64,000 nucleotides of DNA from CAUPWF01 sp963515125 (GCA_052116865.1 JBQKKG010000001.1:62001-126000), one strand, 5' to 3'. Shown: positions 25,739 to 34,765, counted from the stretch's first letter. Notes: generated by a model not told the origin, from the letters alone. Program-made: numbers and translations.

Positions 25739-27477
25739 TGGAACAATTTAATCCTCTTGAACAGGTAAAAACGAAATACCTTTTCTACACTGGCAAAGGA
25801 GGTGTTGGTAAAACTTCTGTTGCTTGTTCTACCGCTGTCACCCTTGCTGACAGTGGCAAAAAGATATTATTAGTTAGCACCGACCCTGCTTCAAATTTAC
25901 AAGATGTTTTTGAAACAGAACTTAATGGCAAAGGTGTTGCGATTAAGGCAGTACCTAATTTGATGGTTGCAAATCTTGACCCAATTCAGTCTGCCGCCCA
26001 ATATAGGGAAAGTGTTATTGCACCTTATCGTGGAAAGTTACCCGATTCAGTTCTTAAAAATATGGAAGAACAACTCTCTGGTTCTTGTACAGTCGAAATT
26101 GCCGCATTTAATGAGTTTTCCAACTTTATAACGGATGATACCGTAGCAAAAGAATATGATTATATTATCTTTGATACAGCCCCAACAGGTCATACGCTTA
26201 GAATGTTACAGCTTCCGTCAGCTTGGAGTAATTTTATCAGCGAAAACACTCATGGAGCTTCTTGTCTTGGTCAACTCTCTGGACTTGAAAGCAGAAAACA
26301 AGTATATAAGCAGGCGGTGTCTACTCTTGCTAATAAAGAAATGACGACATTAATGCTTGTAACAAGACCAGATTATGCACCGCTCAAAGAAGCTGACAGA
26401 GCTTCAGCCGAACTTCGAGAAATCGGAATTGAAAATCAGCTCTTAATTATCAATGGCGTACTTACTGCTTATGATGATGAAGTGTCAAACAAACTTTACG
26501 AAAAACAGCAAACAGCCATGCAGAATATTCCTGCAAGTTTAAAAGATATTTATACTGTTCAAATTCCACTTCGTGCCTACAACATTATGGGACTTAGTAA
26601 TATTCGCTCCTTTTTAAATGATGACCATTATATTGTCAAGGATGAAAAGGTGAATTATGATAATGTTCCACAACTTAGAGATGTGATTGAGGATATTTAT
26701 TTATCAGGTAAAAAAGTTGTTTTTACCATGGGAAAAGGCGGCGTCGGTAAAACTACTGTTGCGGCTGCTATTGCTCTTGGATTATCGCAAAAAGGTGTTA
26801 AAGTACATTTAACTACAACAGACCCTGCGGCACATTTGAAAAATGTAATTGATGAACAGACTAATATTTCAATGAGCCATATTGATGAGCATGAGGTTTT
26901 AGCTAAATATAAGGAAACAGTTTTGAAAAAAGCACGAGAAAACAATATGAGTGAAGATGATATTGCTTATATTGAGGAAGATTTACGTTCTCCTTGCACA
27001 CAGGAAATAGCGGTTTTTCGTTCATTTGCTGATATTGTGGAGAGAGCCGAAAAAGAAGTTGTTGTTATTGATACCGCACCAACAGGTCATACATTGTTGC
27101 TTCTTGATTCTACTCAAAGCTATCACAAAGAGGTTCAGCGTACTATGGGTGATACTCCCGAGTCGGTTAAAAAATTACTTCCACAGCTTCGAAATGCCAA
27201 CAGAACTGAAGTTGTTATTGTTACCCTTGCTGAAACTACCCCTGTATTTGAAGCAATGCGTTTAGAGGAAGATTTGCACCGTGCAGGTATTCATAGTAAG
27301 TGGTGGGTTATAAATTCTTCACTTTATGCTACCGATACACAAAATCAAATGCTCAAAGCAAAAGCAAGTAATGAGATTGAATGGATTAACAAAGTAGCAT
27401 CACACGCAAACGGAAATTTTGCAGTTATCAAATGGAGTAGTGAAGAAATTAAGGGAGACAAATTATTAGAGTTATAA
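25738..27477 (+). CDS. arsA: Arsenite-stimulated ATPase ArsA
   Basis: 579 residues from ATG 25738 (AAAGGAGG within arsD end). Two homologous halves each with GKGGVGKT (residues about 19-26 and 325) and the DTAPTGHTLR/L signature, plus the metal-site cysteines in GSCTVEIA and SPCTQEIA. Drives Acr3-mediated arsenite efflux. Complete length for the family. Confidence 0.93.
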   Translation: MEQFNPLEQVKTKYLFYTGKGGVGKTSVACSTAVTLADSGKKILLVSTDPASNLQDVFETELNGKGVAIKAVPNLMVANLDPIQSAAQYRESVIAPYRGKLPDSVLKNMEEQLSGSCTVEIAAFNEFSNFITDDTVAKEYDYIIFDTAPTGHTLRMLQLPSAWSNFISENTHGASCLGQLSGLESRKQVYKQAVSTLANKEMTTLMLVTRPDYAPLKEADRASAELREIGIENQLLIINGVLTAYDDEVSNKLYEKQQTAMQNIPASLKDIYTVQIPLRAYNIMGLSNIRSFLNDDHYIVKDEKVNYDNVPQLRDVIEDIYLSGKKVVFTMGKGGVGKTTVAAAIALGLSQKGVKVHLTTTDPAAHLKNVIDEQTNISMSHIDEHEVLAKYKETVLKKARENNMSEDDIAYIEEDLRSPCTQEIAVFRSFADIVERAEKEVVVIDTAPTGHTLLLLDSTQSYHKEVQRTMGDTPESVKKLLPQLRNANRTEVVIVTLAETTPVFEAMRLEEDLHRAGIHSKWWVINSSLYATDTQNQMLKAKASNEIEWINKVASHANGNFAVIKWSSEEIKGDKLLEL

Positions 27478-27490
27478 CGGAGGATGTTTA

Positions 27491-27883
27491 ATGAATAAAC
27501 CAAAGGTAGCATTTATATGCGTACACAATTCTTGTAGAAGTCAAATTGCAGAGGCACTTGGCAAACACCTCGCAAGTGATAAATTTGATTTTTATTCCGC
27601 AGGTACAGAAACAAAACCACAAATCAATCAGGATGCCGTAAGATTAATGAAAGAGATTTATGGCATTGATATGGAACACACACAACACTCTAAATTGCTT
27701 GAGGATATACCCCCTGTCGATATTGTAATAACAATGGGCTGCAATGTTCAGTGTCCATTTTTGCCTTGCAAACACCGTGAGGACTGGGGTTTAGATGACC
27801 CAACAGGCAAAAGTGATGAGGAATTTAAAAGAACCATCGTTCAAATACAAGAGAAAATTATGAACCTAAAGAGTAATCAATAA
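27491..27883 (+). CDS. arsC: Arsenate reductase (low-molecular-weight phosphatase type)
   Basis: 130 residues. P-loop with nucleophile CVHNSCRSQIAEAL and the resolving cysteine pair in GCNVQCPFLPC. Uses thioredoxin to reduce arsenate to arsenite for Acr3 export, which links it to the redox proteins upstream. Last gene of the island. Confidence 0.9.
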   Translation: MNKPKVAFICVHNSCRSQIAEALGKHLASDKFDFYSAGTETKPQINQDAVRLMKEIYGIDMEHTQHSKLLEDIPPVDIVITMGCNVQCPFLPCKHREDWGLDDPTGKSDEEFKRTIVQIQEKIMNLKSNQ

Positions 27884-27994
27884 AGCAGCGTATAAGCTTA
27901 TGAACGAAGAGATATTATTGTTTGTCCTGTTCTAATAAATTAAAACGTAAAATAACTGATGACATAATATCCAAAAAATTTCTCTGCAAAAGAA

Positions 27995-28020
27995 AAACAG
28001 AGGTTGTCATTCCTCTGTTT
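27995..28020 (-). terminator. Terminator of minus-strand HTH gene
   Basis: Stem AAACAGAGG / CCTCTGTTT, loop of 8, followed on the minus strand by TTCTTTT. It overlaps the last codons and stop of the HTH gene. The 110 bases between arsC and this hairpin hold nothing else recognisable. Confidence 0.65.
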
Positions 28021-28363
28021 GCTCTTTTGCTTTACATATCCCTTGTACCGTACCTTCGACGATAATTAAATCATTATCTGAAAGTGTATTAAGTGCTGAG
28101 TCAAGTTGCCTACGACGAGAACTTTTATTTACTTCTTTGTAAGGAAGTAAATGCTCGTCGATTGAGATATTGTAAAGCGTGACAAGTCTATAAAGAACTT
28201 GAAGGCTCGGATGTTGCCCCTCATTTTCAATGGACTGTATGTATCTTGGAACAATATTAAGCATCCCTGCTACTTGTTCCCTTGTCCATCCTTTAGATTC
28301 ACGAGCTTTCTTAATGGCTTGTCCTAATGCTGTAAAATCGCAGGTTTCAGTTGTATTATTCAA
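28007..28363 (-). CDS. XRE-type regulator
   Basis: 118 residues. HTH in IKKARESKGWTREQVAGML / RYIQSIENEGQHP, then a helical region (LVTLYNISIDEHLLPY) and a C-terminal dimer-like part. RBS AGGTGA before ATG 28363. Such genes commonly sit before the sigma-recombinase end of clostridial ICEs and regulate excision or transfer. Confidence 0.8.
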   Translation of the reverse strand: MNNTTETCDFTALGQAIKKARESKGWTREQVAGMLNIVPRYIQSIENEGQHPSLQVLYRLVTLYNISIDEHLLPYKEVNKSSRRRQLDSALNTLSDNDLIIVEGTVQGICKAKEQTEE

Positions 28364-28482
28364 TGTTAAATCACCTCTTTTATATTATATAGTGTTTGTA
28401 TCTCCTATTAAACGAGTACAAAGTTCTATATATAAGATGAAATATATCTCATTGCAAGAGGTTACAGTTCGTAATTAATTAG

Positions 28483-28583
28483 CCCACCGAATAAAAAAAA
28501 CGGTGTTTGGGTGGGCAGTTTTGTTATGCCAATTATAAACAATCCCTCCAAACTCGGTTTTAAAGTTTGGAGGGATTGTTTAT
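28483..28583 (+). repeat. Two nested hairpins, one a perfect 20-base inverted repeat
   Basis: First a GCCCACC ... GGTGGGC stem (28483-28516) around an A-rich loop; then arms of exactly 20 bases (28535-28554 and 28564-28583, starting ATAAACAATC and ending GATTGTTTAT) around loop CGGTTTTAA. Long perfect stems like this can be terminators, RNA-processing sites or relics of a small inverted-repeat element. Without a T-run, the second is not a classical terminator. Confidence 0.6.
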
Positions 28584-28684
28584 GTGCTGGTGTAAATCCA
28601 CCACACAGCTACTTGTAAGAAGTAGCGAATATACATTTACTTAGCCTTTCATTTGTCGGGGGGGAGTTTGTTAAAAAAATTGCT

Positions 28685-28900
28685 GTTAATTTGTGGGGAT
28701 ATTATGACTCATCCCAAGAGATAACAGCTCTTAATCATAGATATGGTTATTCTTATGCCCATTTTGGCTTTGCCTTAATGGGCATTTTTGCGTTCTGTTT
28801 CATTTGTATACAGTGTATACAGGACAAGCTTGTTTCTGCTGTTGGTTGCCGTTCTCCGCCTTTCAATCTGAATTTTAAAAAATTCAGATTGGAGGAAAAA
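28685..28900 (+). promoter_or_regulatory. Attenuator-like leader of the sigma-like gene
   Basis: A terminator-like hairpin ATGCCCATT / AATGGGCAT (28755-28763, 28777-28785) followed by TTTTTGCG, then TGTATACA-G-TGTATACA (28805-28821) and finally a stem (AATCTGAATTTT with AAATTCAGATT, 28865-28890) ending against GGAGG of the coding start. A reading frame across it encodes a hydrophobic leader (FGFALMGIFAF). The layout resembles attenuated leaders of ribosome-protection resistance genes. A related leader precedes the sigma stump at 34191 on the other strand. Confidence 0.5.
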
Positions 28901-28903
28901 CGA

Positions 28904-29332
28904 ATGGCATACAACAAAGCCAGAGAAGAACGCAAATGGCGTTTATGGAAAGAAGCCGAGGAAAAGCAACTACGGCAGTTAGGGGTCTGCGAAAAATCAA
29001 TAGAACAGCTCCGTGAACACGATTGGGCTATCTTTAACGCGGATAGACGGTTTTATCAGAGGTTACAGGAAACGGGTACATACCTTGAAGAAGTAGCTGA
29101 AGCAGAGAAACAGTCCGAGATAAAAACGGTTGAGGACTTCTTAGACAGTATTGAAAGAGAACAGCTCTATCAAGTCCTACTGGCGGTGGACAAGCTAACG
29201 CTCCGTGCTACCGTGATGAAAATACAGGGCTATTCTACCCGTGAAATAGCTCTCCAACTTGGCATTACTGAAAAGTCTGTTTACAGGCGAATGGACAGGC
29301 TTAAAGAAAAATTAAAAAAATTTTATAGGTAG
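28904..29332 (+). CDS. Sigma-70 region-4-like ICE regulator
   Basis: 142 residues from ATG 28904 (GGAGG 28891-28895); the in-frame extension upstream is leader, not protein. Charged N-terminus (KAREERKWRLWKEAEEKQL) and a C-terminal helix-turn-helix TREIALQLGITEKSVYRRMD as in sigma-70 region 4. Probably controls the recombinase or transfer promoters. Located, as usual for this ICE type, two genes before the recombinase. Confidence 0.75.
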   Translation: MAYNKAREERKWRLWKEAEEKQLRQLGVCEKSIEQLREHDWAIFNADRRFYQRLQETGTYLEEVAEAEKQSEIKTVEDFLDSIEREQLYQVLLAVDKLTLRATVMKIQGYSTREIALQLGITEKSVYRRMDRLKEKLKKFYR

Positions 29333-29339
29333 AGGGGAA

Positions 29340-29915
29340 AATTGGACTTTCCCACGGGCTACTGGGTGAGAGGACAAAATCCTCCACCCAGTTTTCCTTT
29401 GTGTGGCGAAAACGGGTTTGTTCCTTGACAACCGAATAATCATTCGCCAAATACATTCTTTTTGTGATTGTGATGAGCATAAGCGAGTGCAGCGGTACGC
29501 CAAGACCTGTTTAGTAACAGCGAGCGATGAAAGGTGGTGAGCCTTATTGCCGACTGAAAAAATCGGGCAGCTCCCGATTTCGCCATAACCCACAAAGAGG
29601 ATAATGATACTCCCGTCCAGTCAATAGTCCGAGCGTTAAAAGCGTCGCAGGCAATGAGGGCGGCTCTGTCAGAACGACAGTTTGGGTGAAACTCCCGTGG
29701 AGTCAGTTCGCTGCTGACCGTTTGGCGACTTCCCTGCGTTATTTAACGTGCAGCATCTTCGGGGTGTCGAGGACAAATTGAGATGCTTCTATCATAATGC
29801 CAAATACAAGGTGGTCAACAAAACAGAGTGTTGTTTATACGCTCCCGACCTAAAATACTTCCTTGTGTTTGGTTTTTACATAGGCAGGATACCCCTGCCT
29901 AAATTTTGATAGGAG
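29340..29915 (+). ncRNA. Candidate large structured RNA (no gene in ~580 bases)
   Basis: No credible coding frame, but many strong hairpins: CTGGGTG...CACCCAG (about 29363-29391), AAATCGGG-CAGCT-CCCGATTT (about 29557-29578), GCGTT...AGCGTC region, and TAGGCAGG...CCTGCCTA just before the MazF ribosome site. GC is evenly distributed and higher than in neighbouring spacers. This could be a structured non-coding RNA, a relic of a group II intron, or a recombination region. A minus-strand frame of 93 codons across part of it has no support. Confidence 0.35.
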
Positions 29916-29927
29916 GTCAAACATACT

Positions 29928-30287
29928 ATGGAAGAAAGAAAAATTATGCGAGGGGATATTTACTATGCAAACCTAAATCCTGTTATCGGCTCGGAACAAG
30001 GCGGTACAAGACCTGTGCTTATTATTTCAAATGATATTGGAAATAAACATAGTCCGACAGTCATAGTTGCCGCTATTACAGGAGAGGAACACGGAAAGAC
30101 AAAGCTGCCTACACACGCTGTTGTTAAGGATTGTAGCTTCCTTGAAAAAAATTCTATTATCCTGCTTGAACAGATACGGACGATTGATAAAAAGCGATTA
30201 AAACAGTATATGGGAATGATGCCCGATAACATAATGGCGAGAGTTGATAAGGCTCTTGCCATTAGTCTTTCTCTGACAGCTAAATAA
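29928..30287 (+). CDS. MazF/PemK-type endoribonuclease toxin
   Basis: 119 residues, AGGAGGTC site. MRGDIYYANLNPVIGSEQGG and TRPVLIISND are the classical PemK/MazF start, with TKLPTHAVV and LEQIRTIDKKRL completing the active site (R in TRPV, T/S in the TxLPT loop). Cleaves mRNA. No classical MazE precedes it; the small acidic ORF that follows may take that place, or the protein serves another role in the element. Confidence 0.88.
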   Translation: MEERKIMRGDIYYANLNPVIGSEQGGTRPVLIISNDIGNKHSPTVIVAAITGEEHGKTKLPTHAVVKDCSFLEKNSIILLEQIRTIDKKRLKQYMGMMPDNIMARVDKALAISLSLTAK

Positions 30288-30303
30288 GGAGGTGTATTGG
30301 AAT

Positions 30304-30483
30304 ATGCTCATTGAAGATGAATGGAATGGTTTGGCTGACCTGTTGGCGAATCTGATAGCAAAATATGCTTCTGAGCTGGGCATAGACGATATGTCTAATC
30401 CTGCTCATAATGAGGAATATGGCAGCAACTCAAAAATATCCCAAGCCCCAAATTGCACATTTGTTGTTTCAGAAAATCGCTGA
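30304..30483 (+). CDS. Small acidic protein, possible MazF partner / recombinase-linked family
   Basis: 59 residues from ATG 30304 behind AAGGAGG. Pattern WNGLADLLANLIAKYASELG resembles FINVLSQIIEKHGAEVLGE of the small gene before the second recombinase (33884-34045), so both elements keep a related small protein directly upstream of the recombinase. May be an antitoxin, a recombination directionality factor or both; not proved. Confidence 0.5.
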   Translation: MLIEDEWNGLADLLANLIAKYASELGIDDMSNPAHNEEYGSNSKISQAPNCTFVVSENR

Positions 30484-30536
30484 TACAATTCAAGTGAAAA
30501 AACAAATCCCACTGCTTGGGTCAAAAAGGAGTTGCT

Positions 30537-32225
30537 ATGATTATGATGAAAGAAAAAATAAAAGTTTATACTTATAAGAGAGTTTCCACAGCCATGCAGA
30601 TTGATGGCTACTCATTGGACGCACAAAGAGCAAGAATGAAAGCATATGCAGATTTTAATGATTTTGAAATTGTCGGCGAGTATGAGGATGCAGGAAAATC
30701 AGGAAAGTCCATTGAAGGGCGAATGCAATTTACTCAGATGATGGAAGATGTGAAAACAGGAAAAGATAATGTATCGTATATCTTAGTATTCAAGCTTTCA
30801 CGCTTTGGAAGAAATGCAGCAGATGTACTTTCTACATTGCAGATTATGCAGGATTTTGGTGTGAATTTAATTTGCGTGGAGGACGGGATTGATTCTTCCA
30901 AAGATGCAGGAAAGCTGATGATTTCCGTTTTATCGGCAGTGGCTGAAATTGAGCGTGAGAATATCCGTGTCCAGACAATGGAGGGCAGAATACAAAAAGC
31001 CAGAGAAGGAAAATGGAATGGTGGATTTGCACCTTACGGATACCAACTTGTAAATGGCGTGTTAGAGATTAACGAAGAAGAAGCGGTTGCAATCCGAACC
31101 ATCTATGACCAATATGTTAATACGGACATTGGTTCTAACGGTATATCAAAATATCTGGAGAATCACGGAATTCGCAAGATACAGCGTCAGAATGGAAAAA
31201 ATCCTTTATTTGATGCTCACTTAGTACGCTTGATATTGAAGAATCCAGTTTATTGCGGTAAAATAGCTTATGGACGTAGAAAAACAGAAAAGGTTCATGG
31301 AACACGAAATGAATATCGCCTTGTTGAACAGGATAAATTCCTTTTGGTAGATGGACTGCATAAGGCTATTGTTTCAGAGGAAATATGGAATGCTGCACAG
31401 GCAAAGCTAATTGCACAGGCAAAAAAGTATGAACACGTCAACAAAGGAAAAAGTGAACGGACGCATTTACTTTCGGGGATTGTGAAATGTCCTATATGCG
31501 GTGTCGGAATGTATGGAAATAAAAGCATTAAACATAGAAAGGATGGTACAAAATACAAAGACTTTTTCTATTATGGGTGCAAACACCGCAGTATGCAGCG
31601 TGGACATAAATGTGATTACAAAAAGCAGATACGGGAAGAACTTCTTGACGATGCGGTAGCTGAGGTAATAGTGAAATTAGTCAGCAATCCCAACTTTGCA
31701 AAAATGATGCAAGAAAAAATCAATATGAAAGTTGATACAACTGCCATAGACCAAGAAATAACTAATTATGAGAAACAACTCCGACAGGATTATTGTATCA
31801 AATCTAAGCTGATTGAGGAAATAGATAATCTCAATCCAGACGATAAGCACTATATCAGACGAAAGTCAGACCTTGATGATAGGCTTTATGGGATGTATGA
31901 TAAGATAGAAGAATTGGAATTGCAGTTGATTGATGCCAGAGCGAAAAAGACAGCTATTGAAGCAGAAAAAATCACAGGCGATAATATCTATAAAGTGCTG
32001 ATTTATTTTGACAAGCTGTATTTTGCCATGAATGATGTAGAGCGAAGACAGCTTATCGAAGCATTGATTGCAGAAATTCAGATATATGAGGAAAGAAAAG
32101 ATAATGGTCAGTGGCTTAAATCCATTCGATTTAAGCTACCGATTATTGATCAAGATTTAAGTATTGGTTTGGACAACGATGAACACGTTGAGACGGTTGT
32201 TCTTTTGTCACACAAAAATTCGTAA
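30537..32225 (+). CDS. Large serine recombinase (intact) of the ICE
   Basis: 562 residues from ATG 30537 (AAAGGAG seven bases upstream). Resolvase domain with the catalytic serine in YKRVSTAMQ (residues 13-21), the usual LSRFGRNAADVLSTL and EIERENI helix, Recombinase domain, zinc ribbon CPICGVGMYG ... C ... C, and coiled-coil C-terminus ending HVETVVLLSHKNS. Catalyses integration and excision of the element. Its end overlaps by 76 bases the opposite-strand recombinase pseudogene, so two elements meet tail to tail. Confidence 0.93.
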   Translation: MIMMKEKIKVYTYKRVSTAMQIDGYSLDAQRARMKAYADFNDFEIVGEYEDAGKSGKSIEGRMQFTQMMEDVKTGKDNVSYILVFKLSRFGRNAADVLSTLQIMQDFGVNLICVEDGIDSSKDAGKLMISVLSAVAEIERENIRVQTMEGRIQKAREGKWNGGFAPYGYQLVNGVLEINEEEAVAIRTIYDQYVNTDIGSNGISKYLENHGIRKIQRQNGKNPLFDAHLVRLILKNPVYCGKIAYGRRKTEKVHGTRNEYRLVEQDKFLLVDGLHKAIVSEEIWNAAQAKLIAQAKKYEHVNKGKSERTHLLSGIVKCPICGVGMYGNKSIKHRKDGTKYKDFFYYGCKHRSMQRGHKCDYKKQIREELLDDAVAEVIVKLVSNPNFAKMMQEKINMKVDTTAIDQEITNYEKQLRQDYCIKSKLIEEIDNLNPDDKHYIRRKSDLDDRLYGMYDKIEELELQLIDARAKKTAIEAEKITGDNIYKVLIYFDKLYFAMNDVERRQLIEALIAEIQIYEERKDNGQWLKSIRFKLPIIDQDLSIGLDNDEHVETVVLLSHKNS

Positions 32226-33832
32226 ACATCTCCACCGTCTTTATAAACCTGAAAATTAAATAAAATAGACTTTAGCGGTAGCTCTGAGTCATCACATGGG
32301 AAAATCTCTATTTCTTTGATTAGCGAAGAAATTAGGGATTTTCTTTCTTCATCGCTGATTTTATTATACACCTTTTCAAAGTTTGCCAACAAGGTGTAGA
32401 TGTTCTCTAAGGTAATGGCATCTTGCTCGACAGCTTTGCGGCGGAGTTTTACATCTTCAATTTTTTCTTCAAGCTCAACAATAACATCGTATAATCCATC
32501 AAGGCGGAGGGTCATATCATGGAGCTTGCTTTCTCTGAAGCGAGTGTCCTCCGGCAAGCTGTCAATTTCATTTTCAAGCCCGCTTTTATTAAGTTCTACT
32601 TCTCTAAGTTTACCTTCGTAATTTTTCAGTTCTCTGTCAAGAGTAGAGGTGTCAATCTGTTTGCCTATCTTTGATTTTATTTCGGCTGCAAAATCCTCAT
32701 TCTGAATCAGTTCTCTAATTGCTTCAATGACAAGTGGCTCTATATCTGTTTTTTTGAGCATTGCTTTATAGTCACAGCTTTTACCTCTTGCTGTTCGAGC
32801 CTTGCTGCACACATAATAGTAAATCTCTTTATATGTACCGTCTTTGTTTGTCCAAGCGTGTTTATTGGTATACATCGGTCCGCCGCATTTAGGGCATTTC
32901 AAAATGCCGCTTAACAGATGTGCTCTATCCCGACCTATTTTCGATGGGGATTTTACTCCTGTTATTTCTCGCTTTTCGTGAGCTTTATTCCACAATTCCT
33001 CGCTTATAATAGCTTCGTGCTGACCGTCAGCAAGAATATATTCCTCTTGATGTACTTGACGATATTCATTTTTGCTACCCTTGACCTTTTCTCTTGTCCG
33101 TCTGCCAAAAGCAATTTTTCCCATGTACACAGGGTTGTCAATAATCATTCGTATAAAATGGGTACTCCATTGTGTTAATGTTCCGTTATCCCGTTTTACC
33201 TTTTGAATACCTTGTAAATTAAGATAGTTGGCTATCTTATAAAATCCCATATTCCCATTTACATATTTATTAAAGATAATGCGTATCGCATCGGATTTTT
33301 CGTCTTGAATGTAAAGCTGTTTATCCTTTAGGTAATATCCATAGGGAGCAAAACCGCCATTCCAACCACCTTGACGGGCTTTTTCCTTTCTCCCGTTCAT
33401 AGTCTGCTTAATGATATTTTCACGCTCTATTTCAGCAACGGCAGACAGTACAGAGATAAGAAGTTTCCCACTTGTCTGTGATGAGTCAAGTCCTTCTTCA
33501 ATGCAAATCAAATTCACACCAAAGGATTGAATATGCTCCAAAGAATTAAGAATGTCGGCGGCATTTCGTCCAAAGCGAGAGAGCTTATAAACTAAAACGT
33601 AGTCAATGCTTAGACCGTTTTCAATGTCACTGAGCATTTGCTTGAATGCAGGTCTGCCCTCAATGGACTTGCCGGATTTTCCGGCATCTTCATAGATATT
33701 TACAATTTCCATTTCTTCTCTATCTGCAAACCGTGTTAAACTGCTTTTTTACCCATCTAAGCTAAATCCATCAACTTGCATTTCTGTACTTACACGAGGG
33801 TAAAGCACACATTTTTTTCCACTCCTATTCAT
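32150..33832 (-). pseudogene. Serine recombinase inactivated by a stop codon in the catalytic domain
   Basis: The real start is ATG 33832 with GGAGG at 33844-33840 on this strand; the frame reads MNRSGKKCVLYPRVSTEMQ then DGFSLDG, then TAA (33751-33749) where this family has Gln (compare SLDAQRA in the neighbour), then the rest of a normal recombinase. Only this one base (CAA to TAA) breaks it. The remainder, incl. the zinc ribbon CPKCGGPMYT, is intact over 520 codons. Its C-terminus runs antisense through the end of the other recombinase, replacing the usual ending. Confidence 0.9.
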
Positions 33833-33883
33833 AGTCATACCTCCAATATATTATTAAAAAACATCAATGCACAAGTACGACTT

Positions 33884-34045
33884 TCAGTTCACACGATTTA
33901 TTTCGCCTAAAACCTCTGCACCATGTTTTTCAATAATTTGAGAAAGTACATTGATGAAGTCTTGATAGGCTTTTGTTTTCTCAAATGTTTGATTGGGAGC
34001 AGGAGCTTTGGGAGCATTGTTGGATGTTTCCTTTACATTTTCCAT
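33884..34045 (-). CDS. Small recombinase-linked protein of element 2
   Basis: 53 residues (MENVKETSNNAPKAPAPNQ then a helix FINVLSQIIEKHGAEVLGEI). Start overlaps the stop of the sigma stump (TAATG). Similar in position and helix pattern to the small gene at 30304-30483. Function unknown. Confidence 0.55.
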   Translation of the reverse strand: MENVKETSNNAPKAPAPNQTFEKTKAYQDFINVLSQIIEKHGAEVLGEINRVN

Positions 34046-34191
34046 TATGCTTTGTGATAACGTATCCTGCTTTGGTAGGCTTGTTCGGCTTTGCGGTATT
34101 CCTCAAAGATGTCAAATACTTCATCGGGAACATCAATATAGGTATCTATGACAATATGGTCATAGTAATTTTTAAAATTTATCTTTTTCAT
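34045..34191 (-). pseudogene. Truncated sigma-70-family ICE regulator (N-terminal stump)
   Basis: 48 residues: MKKINFKNYYDHIVIDTYID..., the characteristic start of ICE sigma factors that normally run to ~140 residues with a region-4 HTH. After YQSRIRYHKA the frame stops, so the DNA-binding part is missing, probably through a deletion that joined it to the following small gene. AAAGGATGG site upstream. Confidence 0.7.
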
Positions 34192-34320
34192 GGTTGTACC
34201 ATCCTTTCAATTTTTGGAAATTGCTGAAATCGAAAGGACGGAGGAGGAGAACGGCAGCGAGGGTCTATATACGCAAAAATGCCCGACAGAGCAAAGCTCA
34301 ATCGGGCATGACAATGTAAA
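34192..34320 (-). promoter_or_regulatory. Attenuator-like leader of the sigma stump
   Basis: On the minus strand a stem ATGCCCGA / TCGGGCAT (plus positions 34279-34286 and 34302-34309) is followed by TTTTTGCG, then a reading frame with FALSGIFAY and a CRSPPP segment, the same arrangement as at 28755-28900. This points to a shared, ancient leader type in both elements. Confidence 0.5.
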
Positions 34321-34530
34321 TTGCGTGTAATGTAGTTTTTAATTTCATATAGGTGACCGTAATCGTCCAATAATCGGGTAAGGCTTTTTTTGATAAGTTA
34401 CCAAGTGTTAGGGCAAAAGAAAACACGGCGATACCTCCCATATCGTCGTGTGAAAATTAAGGCATGGCTAAAGAGGCTGCCACACGACTTTTTTTCTTTT
34501 GCCGTCGTGCGGCAACCGTACTAATGGTTT

Positions 34531-34584
34531 TGATATAAAAGAAAAGCCGACAATCTACGAGAATAGTTCTCATAAATTATCGGC
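34531..34584 (-). terminator. Terminator of the asnS-KTR operon
   Basis: Near-perfect stem between 34546-34554 and 34576-34584 (GCCGACAAT with ATTATCGGC), followed on the minus strand by TTTTCTTTTATATC. The rest of 34321-34530 contains two more hairpins (around 34431-34455 and 34481-34514) but no gene. Confidence 0.6.
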
Positions 34585-34591
34585 TCTGCGT

Positions 34592-34765
34592 CTAAGCGTC
34601 TGGCTCTTTGATTATTGTTAAATTCAGTTGTTTTACGTTGATTATAGTTACCTGCTTACACTTCGGACAAAAAAGAGGGAATTTTTTTAGCTCTGTGTCC
34701 TCTCTGATTTTTTGTCTTGTCTTATTTTTGCAAACAGGACATATTATCCATTCTTCTCTTATCAT
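34592..34765 (-). CDS. Cysteine-rich KTR-domain protein
   Basis: 57 residues: MIREEWIICPVCKNKTRQKI, then REDTELKKFPLFCPKCKQ, a two-CxxC zinc-binding mini-protein with the KTR motif. Such proteins lie next to tetracycline-resistance genes and other cargo in clostridial ICEs. Its start overlaps the stop of asnS (TAATG), so it is translated with it. Function unknown. Confidence 0.8.
   Translation of the reverse strand: MIREEWIICPVCKNKTRQKIREDTELKKFPLFCPKCKQVTIINVKQLNLTIIKEPDA

Noticed and set aside
29312..29593. Minus-strand 93-codon frame in the non-coding stretch
   Set aside because: It overlaps strong hairpins, lacks a good ribosome site and shows no domain; better explained as chance frame across a structured region.
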